Assembly: GCA_044224215.1 (NCBI GenBank)
Contig: JBGAKX010000190.1
Coordinates: 1-6,917 of the forward strand
Length of the DNA stretch: 6,917 nucleotides
Direction: 5' to 3'
DNA from: DAOMFM01 sp035429825
GTDB lineage: Bacteria > Acidobacteriota > Blastocatellia > UBA7656 > JADIYM01
Shown one piece after another: positions 1 to 5,942 of this stretch (its first letter is position 1; every line of letters starts with the position of its first letter). Under the pieces are notes generated by a model, which saw only the letters and a list, made by a program, of their open reading frames with translations, had not been told where the DNA came from and did not search any database. A program made the position numbers and the translations under genes.

Positions 1-1
1 G

Positions 2-2479
2 GGCGCCATCGACCTGCTCACGCTCAAGAACGGCGGCGCCAACAACGCGTTCACGTGGCTCGACTACACGGCGTACTACTTCACGTTCGCCTCGGATCGC
101 TGGGAGCTCGCACTCGACATCGAGTCCGACCGGATGCGGAACACGCTCTTCGATGCGGACGAGTTCGCCGCGGAGAAGCAGGTCGTCATCGAGGAGCTCC
201 AGATAGGTCTCGACGGACCTTGGGACGAACTCGAGCACGAGGTGTGGGCGGCGGCGTTCCGCCAGCACCCGTACCACAACCCGACCGTCGGATGGATCGG
301 CGATCTCGTGGGTGCGGGCGCGGCCGACATGAAGGCCTACTACGACTCGTGGTATCACCCGCGCAACGCAACCCTCGTGCTGGTCGGCGATCTCGACGAG
401 GACGCGGCCCTCGAGGCCGTCGACCGGCGATTCTCGTCCATCCCGCCAGGCCCGAGCGCAACACCGCTCCACATCGTCGAGCCGCCGCAGAGAGGCGAGC
501 GTCGCGTAGTGCTGCGCAAGCCGTCGCTCGTCGAGCGCATGATCACCGCGTATCACGCGCCTGAGGTTGGACATCCGGACTCGTACGCGCTTCAGGTGGC
601 CGAGGCCGCGTTGTCGACCGGCAAGACGTCGCGCCTCTACCGGCGTCTCGTCGAGCAGGACCAGTCTGTCACGATGGCGAGTGCCGGGTACAACGAGCAC
701 GTGGATCCGTCATTGTTTGTGATTCGCGCCGAGCTCAAACCCGGTCACACGCTCGGTGCGGTCGAGAGCGCGCTCGACGACGAAGTTGCCCGCCTGCGTG
801 ACGGCGGCGTGTCCGACGCCGAGCTCGCGCGAATCAAGCGCAGAATTCGCGCGGATCTCATCCTCAGCAACGAACAGATCCTGAACCAGGCGATCCTTCT
901 TGGCGAGTACGAAACGATCGCGCGGAACTCGCACTTTGGTGAAGACGATCACGGCTACCGGTATCTCGATTCGTACCTGGAGCGCATGTCGGCCGTTACC
1001 GACGCGGACGTGCGCCGGGTCGTCGGCGAGTATCTCGCACCCGACAACCGCACGGTCGGATTGCTCGTTCCGTCCGGAGAGCCGGCATCGGACGGCGACA
1101 CGGCGACCGATGCGCGTGCTTCGACCGTCGCGTATCGAAGACGGCCGCGCGCCGACGAGGCGGATTCGCCCGGCGAGTCGTCCGGTCTCGGCTCGGTCGC
1201 CGCGCACGGAAGGAAGCTGCACGTCGAGCGGTACGTGCTGCCGAACGGTTTGAAGGTACTTCTCGCGCCGAACGGGGAACTGCCTGCTTTCTGCCTGAAC
1301 GTCGTCGTCGGCGCGGGGGCACGGTACGAAACCGACGATACGGCGGGGCTTGCGTCGCTGACCGGCGGGCTACTCGAAGAAGGCACCGCGACACGATCAT
1401 CGGATGACATCGCCGAGGCGATCGAGGACGTCGGCGCACACCTGCTCACGTTTGGCGGGTACACGCATTCGGGAGTTCGCGTCATCGGACTCTCCGAAGA
1501 CCTCGAGCTGAGCATCGATCTCGCGTCCGACTGTCTTCGAAACCCCTCGTTCCCTGACGACCGCGTGAAGCTGCATGTGGACCGGCGGGTTGCGCTGATC
1601 AAGAGCCGCCTCGATCAGCCACGCATGCGCGCTGCCGAGGAGTTCGACGAGATCGTGTACGCGGGCCATCCAAGCCATAGACCCGGGTACGGCTACGAAG
1701 GATCGGTCGCGGGTCTGGAAGCGGAGCACCTTCGCGCGTTTCACAAGGCGTTTTATCATCCCAACAACTCGATTCTCGCACTTGCCGGGCGCTTTGAAGT
1801 TGCCGAGGCGCGCGACCTGATCGCACGCCACTTTGGCGACTGGGCGCGCGACGACGCATTTCGGCTTCCCGACGTGCCCGAACTGACGCGGCAGGCCGCG
1901 CCCGTCGAGAAGTTCGTTCACGCCGAGAAGTCACAGGCAAACCTGTACCTTGGCCACCTGGGAATTCATCGCAAGCATCCGGACTACTACGCGCTGCTCG
2001 TGATGGACACGATTCTCGGCAGCAGCCCGGGATTCACGTCGCGAATTCCGCGCGTGTTGCGCGACGAGATGGGGCTGGCGTACTCGACGTTCTCGAACAT
2101 TACGAGCTCGGCAGGCATCGATCCGGGACGGTTTGTCGCGTTCATCGGGACGTCGCCGGCGAACCTCGAGCGCGCAGTCGAGAGCCTTCGCCGCGAGATT
2201 GCGCGGATCGTCGAGGAACCGGTCGCGAGCGACGAGCTCGAGACTGCAAAGTCCTACCTGACTGGGAGTTTCGTCTTCAAGTTCCAGACCAACGCACAAC
2301 TTGCGTCGTACCTCATTGACGCCGAAGTCTTCGACCTCGGGTTCGATTTTCGCGAGCGATACCCGCAACTAATCGACGAAATTACCGTAGAAGACGTGTT
2401 GCGCGTCGCAAGGGTACACATCGATCCCGAGGCCATGACGCTCGTCGTCGTCGGTCCGCAATCGGGCCCTGCACGCTGA
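2..2479 (+). CDS. Fused two-unit M16 (insulinase/pitrilysin family) zinc metallopeptidase, 5'-truncated by the window edge
   Basis: Predicted zinc endopeptidase that cuts peptides inside a closed clam-shell chamber. The frame is open from base 2, so the gene begins outside the window; 825 residues are visible (base 2 = residue 1). The ATG at 134 lies inside conserved sequence and is not the start. Unit 1 opens with the conserved GGANNAFTWLDYTAYY block (residues 11-26), followed by the third zinc ligand Glu65 in VVIEEL and by HPYHNPTVGW (89-98). The HxxEH ligands should lie about 20 residues before the left edge. An acidic and Arg-rich linker (about 358-402) leads to unit 2, which starts near KLHVERYVLPNGLKVLL (405-421). 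At the HxxEH position unit 2 has S452, G455 and G456, so it cannot bind zinc there, but it carries R687 and Y694 in RDEMGLAY, the Arg/Tyr pair of partner subunits. It is the first gene of a likely operon with the M28 peptidase. Family assignment is firm; the substrate and location are unknown because the N-terminus is missing. Confidence 0.93.
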   Translation, partial: GAIDLLTLKNGGANNAFTWLDYTAYYFTFASDRWELALDIESDRMRNTLFDADEFAAEKQVVIEELQIGLDGPWDELEHEVWAAAFRQHPYHNPTVGWIGDLVGAGAADMKAYYDSWYHPRNATLVLVGDLDEDAALEAVDRRFSSIPPGPSATPLHIVEPPQRGERRVVLRKPSLVERMITAYHAPEVGHPDSYALQVAEAALSTGKTSRLYRRLVEQDQSVTMASAGYNEHVDPSLFVIRAELKPGHTLGAVESALDDEVARLRDGGVSDAELARIKRRIRADLILSNEQILNQAILLGEYETIARNSHFGEDDHGYRYLDSYLERMSAVTDADVRRVVGEYLAPDNRTVGLLVPSGEPASDGDTATDARASTVAYRRRPRADEADSPGESSGLGSVAAHGRKLHVERYVLPNGLKVLLAPNGELPAFCLNVVVGAGARYETDDTAGLASLTGGLLEEGTATRSSDDIAEAIEDVGAHLLTFGGYTHSGVRVIGLSEDLELSIDLASDCLRNPSFPDDRVKLHVDRRVALIKSRLDQPRMRAAEEFDEIVYAGHPSHRPGYGYEGSVAGLEAEHLRAFHKAFYHPNNSILALAGRFEVAEARDLIARHFGDWARDDAFRLPDVPELTRQAAPVEKFVHAEKSQANLYLGHLGIHRKHPDYYALLVMDTILGSSPGFTSRIPRVLRDEMGLAYSTFSNITSSAGIDPGRFVAFIGTSPANLERAVESLRREIARIVEEPVASDELETAKSYLTGSFVFKFQTNAQLASYLIDAEVFDLGFDFRERYPQLIDEITVEDVLRVARVHIDPEAMTLVVVGPQSGPAR

Positions 2480-2496
2480 ACGATAGCCAGGTATTC

Positions 2497-2502
2497 AGGA
2501 GA
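2497..2502 (+). promoter_or_regulatory. Ribosome binding site of the M28 peptidase gene
   Basis: AGGAGA lies seven bases before the ATG at 2510, a near-consensus Shine-Dalgarno at good spacing. It fixes the start of the M28 gene and sits in the only 30 bases (2480-2509) separating it from the M16 stop codon. I see no convincing promoter in that gap, which supports co-transcription. Confidence 0.75.
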
Positions 2503-2509
2503 TCTGCGA

Positions 2510-4093
2510 ATGAAGAGGTTGGGATCCGCGAGCGTCGTCGCGCTTCTTTTTGTTTTTGCCATCCAGTCGGTCGCATCGGCGACGTCGCTTGCATTGCCGC
2601 CCGCGGCATCCGTCGACTCGATCAGCCCGACGGAACTGCGGATGCATCTCGAGTTTCTCGCGTCGCCCGAGGTAGGTGGCCGCTACACGCTCAGCCCCGG
2701 GCTCAACATTGCCGCAAGGTATCTCGCATCCCGGCTCGAGTCGTACGGTTATCACGGCGCTTCGGCGAACGGCAGCTTCATGCAGCCGTACGACGTCGTG
2801 TCGAGCCGCGTGGATACAGCCAGGACGACGCTCTCGCTCACGATCGACGGCAAGGAGCGAAGTGTCGAGTACGGCGACTTTGCGTCGTTCAGTGACTCGA
2901 GCGGCGACGCGGCTGGGCCGATCGTGTTCGTCGGGTACGGCATTTCGTCGCCCAGCCAGAAGCACGACGACTACGTCGGTCTGGATGTGAAGGGCAAGAT
3001 CGTGCTTTATGCATCGGGAGTCCCGAGCGGTGTCGATTCTTCGAAGATCAAGGACGACGAGAAGGGCAGCGGCGCCGCCAGGGCGCACGGCGCGGTCGGA
3101 ACGATCGCGTTGCCGCAACCGCGTTACGCCGCGTTCATGAAGGGTCCGCAGTTCAAGGAGTTTCTCAAGAACCGAGAGAACATCTCGCTCAAGAACCAGG
3201 GCGGCGACGAACTCCCCGGTGTTTTCGTAATGCCGTCAGTCGCGGACGAACTGCTCGCCCCTCTCGGCCTGTCGCTCGACAAGGTGTTCTCCACGGCGAA
3301 GGAAGGCGGGGTGCTCGCGCCCGCGACGACCACGTCACATGCAAAATTCTCGATCACTGTCACGAGCTCGACCGCGAGCGCACAGAACGTCGCGGGCGTT
3401 CTCGAGGGATCCGATCCCGTGCTCAAGAACGAGTACGTGGTACTCAGCGCCCATTACGACCATCTGAAGACGAATGCGAAGGGCGAGATATACCCCGGAG
3501 CGGATGACGATGGCTCGGGCACAGCGGCCGTACTGACGCTCGCTCGAGCATTCTCGCTGCAGCGACCCAAGAGGTCGATTCTCGTGATGTTCCACTCCGG
3601 CGAGGAACTGGGACTCCTTGGGTCGGAGTACAACACGGACGTGGCTCCGGTCATTCCGCTCGACAAGCTCGTCGTCGACCTCAACATCGACATGATCGGC
3701 CGCTCGCGGGCGGCGGGCGACGAGAACCCGCGAAACAAGGAGCTCACGGATGCAAATTCGATCTATCTGATCGGCGCCGACAAGCTCAGCAAGGAGCTGA
3801 ACTCGATCAGTGAGCAGACCAACGACGACACGGTGAAGATGCGGATCGACTATACATACAACGACCCGAACCACCCGGACCAGTTCTACTACCGGTCGGA
3901 CCACTGGAACTACGCCAAGCACGGCATCCCGGTGATCTTCTACTTCTCGGGCGTCCACCAGGACTACCACCAGACGTCGGACACCGTCGACAAGATCGAC
4001 TTCGACAAGATGGCGCGGGTATCGCGACTCGTGTTCGCCACGGCGTGGCGAATCGCGAACCTCGACCACCGGCTCGTCGTCGACCAGCGCTAG
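2510..4093 (+). CDS. Secreted M28 family zinc peptidase (aminopeptidase-like) with PA-type insert
   Basis: Predicted two-zinc exopeptidase, most likely an aminopeptidase, exported from the cytoplasm. The 527-residue protein starts with a Lys-Arg n-region and hydrophobic core (residues 2-20); VASA at 21-24 offers a signal peptidase I site after Ala24. A protease-associated-like segment covers roughly 135-255, with VFVGYGISSP and VKGKIVLYASG. The catalytic M28 domain covers roughly 290-515. By alignment to known family motifs the zinc ligands are H315 (SAHYDH), D333 (GADDDGSG, bridging), E366 (SGEELGLLGS), D394 (LNIDMIGR) and H487 (DYHQTSD); E365 is the catalytic base. All are present, so it should be active. 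SDHWNYAKHGIPVIFYFSG (463-481) is another conserved M28 stretch. The length is ordinary for PA-containing M28 enzymes. It lies 30 bases after the M16 gene and may trim peptides that the M16 enzyme releases (inference). The exact substrate, or carboxypeptidase rather than aminopeptidase activity, cannot be read from the motifs. Confidence 0.94.
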   Translation: MKRLGSASVVALLFVFAIQSVASATSLALPPAASVDSISPTELRMHLEFLASPEVGGRYTLSPGLNIAARYLASRLESYGYHGASANGSFMQPYDVVSSRVDTARTTLSLTIDGKERSVEYGDFASFSDSSGDAAGPIVFVGYGISSPSQKHDDYVGLDVKGKIVLYASGVPSGVDSSKIKDDEKGSGAARAHGAVGTIALPQPRYAAFMKGPQFKEFLKNRENISLKNQGGDELPGVFVMPSVADELLAPLGLSLDKVFSTAKEGGVLAPATTTSHAKFSITVTSSTASAQNVAGVLEGSDPVLKNEYVVLSAHYDHLKTNAKGEIYPGADDDGSGTAAVLTLARAFSLQRPKRSILVMFHSGEELGLLGSEYNTDVAPVIPLDKLVVDLNIDMIGRSRAAGDENPRNKELTDANSIYLIGADKLSKELNSISEQTNDDTVKMRIDYTYNDPNHPDQFYYRSDHWNYAKHGIPVIFYFSGVHQDYHQTSDTVDKIDFDKMARVSRLVFATAWRIANLDHRLVVDQR

Positions 4094-4110
4094 GAGCTGA
4101 TCGACGCGTG

Positions 4111-4123
4111 CGGCGTTACGCCG
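4111..4123. other. Short inverted repeat across the gatA stop codon at the convergent junction
   Basis: CGGCG-TTA-CGCCG forms a perfect 5-bp stem, and its three-base loop is the gatA stop codon read on the plus strand. It is the only hairpin I see between the M28 stop (4093) and the gatA end (4116). It has no T-tract on either side, so it is at best a weak candidate for slowing transcription from both directions, and a stem this short can arise by chance in GC-rich DNA. Confidence 0.25.
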
Positions 4124-5555
4124 GTGTGGCTCGCTCGACCGCGCGTGCGGCGCGCAGCATCTGCACCTCGCCAAAGTGTGGCGCCAGCAACTGGAGGCCG
4201 ACCGGCAGACCCTCCGAAGTCCCGCATGGAACGCTGATGCCCGGAACGCCGGCAAGATTCGCCGTGATCGTGTAGATGTCCGACAGGTACATCTGAAGCG
4301 GATCTGCCGTCTTGGCGCCGAGACGGAATGCGACCGTCGGAGAGGCAGGCGTTGCGATGACGTCGCATCGCTGGAACGCGGTCGAGAAGTCGCGCTCGAT
4401 CAGCGTGCGCACTCTGAGCGCCTTGTCGTAGAAGGCGTCGTAATATCCTGAAGACAGGACGTACGTGCCGAGCATGATGCGACGCTTGACCTCGGCCCCA
4501 AACCCCTGGGCGCGCGTCCGGTTGTACATCGCGCGCAGCTCGTCAGCCTCCTCGGCGCGGAACCCGTAGCGGACGCCGTCAAACCGGGCGAGGTTCGAGC
4601 TCGCCTCCGCGGTGGCGACGATGTAGTACGTCGCAGTCGAATAACGCATGTGAGGCAACGACACGTCGACGATCTCGGCGCCGTCATCGCGCAGCCGTTG
4701 GATCGCGGATTCGACAAGCTCGCGAGTTCCCGCATCGAGGCCGTCGCCAAAGAACTCGCTCGGCACGCCGACTCGAACGCCAGCGAGCGCGTTGTCGAGG
4801 CCGTTCTCGTAATCCGGAACGGGCGCCTCGCTCGACGTCGAATCCATCGGATCCCTGCCGGCGATCACCGAGAGCATGCGCGCCGCATCCGCGACCGTCG
4901 TGGCGAACGGACCAATCTGGTCGAGCGACGAGCCGAACGCGACGAGACCGTACCGCGACACGCGCCCGTACGTGGGCTTCATTCCCACGACACCGCACAG
5001 CGACGCAGGTTGCCGGATCGATCCGCCGGTGTCCGACCCGAGTGCGGCGACCGCCATGCCCGCAGCAACCGCGGCGGCGGAACCTCCGGACGAGCCGCCC
5101 GGAACGCGTGACGTGTCCAGAGGGTTGCGGACGGGACCGTACGCCGAGTTCTCGTTCGACGACCCCATCGCGAACTCATCGCAGTTGGTCTTTCCAAGAA
5201 CGACGGCGCCCGCCTCTACGAGCCGCTCCACGACCGTCGCCGTGTATGGCGGGAGATAGTTGGAGAGGATTCTCGATCCGCAGGTCGTGCGCACGCCCGT
5301 GACGACCATGTTGTCCTTGAGCGCGATGGGGATGCCGTCGAGCGGGCGCGTGGGCTCGCCCGCGGCGCGGCGCGCGTCGGACGCGTCCGCCTGTGCAAGC
5401 GCGAGCTCGGAGGTCACCGTCAGGAACGCGTTGAGTGAAGGATTCAGCTGGTCGATCAAGGCGAGGCGGCGCTCGACCTCGGCACGCGCGGTCGTCGTAC
5501 CTGCGGCGTATGCTGAGTGCAGACCGGCGATGGTGTTCGTGGCGGAGTCGCTCAT
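4116..5555 (-). CDS. gatA: Asp-tRNA(Asn)/Glu-tRNA(Gln) amidotransferase subunit A
   Basis: Glutaminase subunit of the cytoplasmic GatCAB complex. It releases ammonia from glutamine for transamidation of Glu-tRNA(Gln) and/or Asp-tRNA(Asn). The 479-residue product matches the usual length of about 485. It is a single amidase-signature domain with the complete Ser-cisSer-Lys triad: Lys80 (GIPIALKDN), cis-Ser155 in PGGSSGGSAAAVAAG, and nucleophile Ser179 in GSDTGGSIRQPASLCG. Other GatA hallmarks are GKTNCDEFAMGSSNENSAYG (121-140) and the C-terminal NLAGVPGISVPCG (433-445). The ATG at 5555 was chosen because it lies five bases after the gatC stop and gives the standard N-terminus; the reading frame stays open upstream to 6047, but that part only overlaps gatC and the glycosyltransferase gene in another frame. 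The Shine-Dalgarno is weak (GAG only), so translation probably depends on coupling to gatC. gatB does not follow; the convergent M28 gene does. Confidence 0.97.
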   Translation of the reverse strand: MSDSATNTIAGLHSAYAAGTTTARAEVERRLALIDQLNPSLNAFLTVTSELALAQADASDARRAAGEPTRPLDGIPIALKDNMVVTGVRTTCGSRILSNYLPPYTATVVERLVEAGAVVLGKTNCDEFAMGSSNENSAYGPVRNPLDTSRVPGGSSGGSAAAVAAGMAVAALGSDTGGSIRQPASLCGVVGMKPTYGRVSRYGLVAFGSSLDQIGPFATTVADAARMLSVIAGRDPMDSTSSEAPVPDYENGLDNALAGVRVGVPSEFFGDGLDAGTRELVESAIQRLRDDGAEIVDVSLPHMRYSTATYYIVATAEASSNLARFDGVRYGFRAEEADELRAMYNRTRAQGFGAEVKRRIMLGTYVLSSGYYDAFYDKALRVRTLIERDFSTAFQRCDVIATPASPTVAFRLGAKTADPLQMYLSDIYTITANLAGVPGISVPCGTSEGLPVGLQLLAPHFGEVQMLRAARAVERATPA

Positions 5556-5560
5556 GCTGC

Positions 5561-5884
5561 TCACGACGCGTCCGGATCCCCGCTCGCACGGGTGATGACG
5601 CTCGGCACCTTGAAGAAGCCCCGGAAGCCCTCCGGCGCATTCGCCGTGGCGACGGCGGAACCAAGGCTCGGCGTGACGGTATCCGGGCGCCAGGTGCGTT
5701 CGACATGCTCGCCAAGCGTCGAATGCGACATCGGCGGGACCTGTGACGTGTCCAGTTCGTTCAGCTGCCCCATGTAATCGATGATTGCGGACAGCTGACC
5801 GGTGAACGTCTCGATCTCGTCGTCTGGAAGCTCGAGGTGCGCAAGCGCAGCCGTCTTCACAACCTGTTCCCTGGTAATCGCCAT
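5561..5884 (-). CDS. gatC: Asp-tRNA(Asn)/Glu-tRNA(Gln) amidotransferase subunit C
   Basis: Small subunit that wraps around GatA and stabilises its contact with GatB in the GatCAB amidotransferase. The 107-residue product shows the GatC pattern: a first helix with VVKTAALAHLELPDDEIETF (8-27), the LSAIIDYMGQLNELDTSQVPP segment (31-51, the L..I..Y...LNE.DT.QV pattern), then WRPDTVTPS (65-73) and the closing NAPEGFRGFFKVPSVI (82-97). About ten polar residues follow that end motif, slightly longer than the usual 95-100. The ATG at 5884 has GGGAGG five bases upstream and a consensus -10 element close by. It stands immediately before gatA, the standard gatC-gatA order, and probably forms one transcript with it. 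The glycosyltransferase gene ends 29 bases upstream on the same strand, so read-through from it is also possible. Confidence 0.96.
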   Translation of the reverse strand: MAITREQVVKTAALAHLELPDDEIETFTGQLSAIIDYMGQLNELDTSQVPPMSHSTLGEHVERTWRPDTVTPSLGSAVATANAPEGFRGFFKVPSVITRASGDPDAS

Positions 5885-5889
5885 GCGTG

Positions 5890-5895
5890 CCTCCC
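5890..5895 (-). promoter_or_regulatory. gatC: Ribosome binding site of gatC
   Basis: The minus strand reads GGGAGG five bases before the gatC ATG at 5884. This is a strong Shine-Dalgarno and supports that start codon. Confidence 0.75.
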
Positions 5896-5912
5896 GGCAA
5901 ATTGAACGCGGG

Positions 5913-5942
5913 ATTATACAGGAAACGACGAACGCCGGTCAC
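5913..5942 (-). promoter_or_regulatory. Predicted sigma-70-type promoter for gatC-gatA, overlapping the upstream stop codon
   Basis: On the minus strand the perfect -10 hexamer TATAAT lies at 5918-5913, and GTGACC (four of six matches to TTGACA) at 5942-5937, with an 18-base spacer. Transcription would start around 5906, leaving a leader of about 20 bases that contains the gatC Shine-Dalgarno. The TAA stop codon of the glycosyltransferase gene lies inside the TATAAT. A perfect -10 is unlikely by chance in such GC-rich sequence and the position before gatC is right. The -35 is only fair, and the housekeeping promoter consensus of this organism is unknown. Confidence 0.6.

Noticed and set aside
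134..136. ATG as the start of the M16 gene
   Set aside because: The frame upstream (from base 2) encodes the conserved GGANNAFTWLDYTAYY block, so the ATG is an internal Met.
955..1602. Minus-strand open frames of 215 and 147 codons opposite the M16 gene
   Set aside because: They are Ser/Arg-rich mirror frames of the M16 linker and second unit. The M16 frame is continuous and motif-rich here.
4111..4123. Intrinsic terminator at the convergent junction
   Set aside because: The stem is only 5 bp and no T-tract follows in either direction, so it is listed only as a short inverted repeat.
3335..4255. 306-codon open frame on the minus strand opposite the M28 gene
   Set aside because: Val/Arg-rich composition without recognisable motifs, running antisense through the catalytic M28 domain and into the end of gatA. 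This is typical of GC-rich shadow frames.
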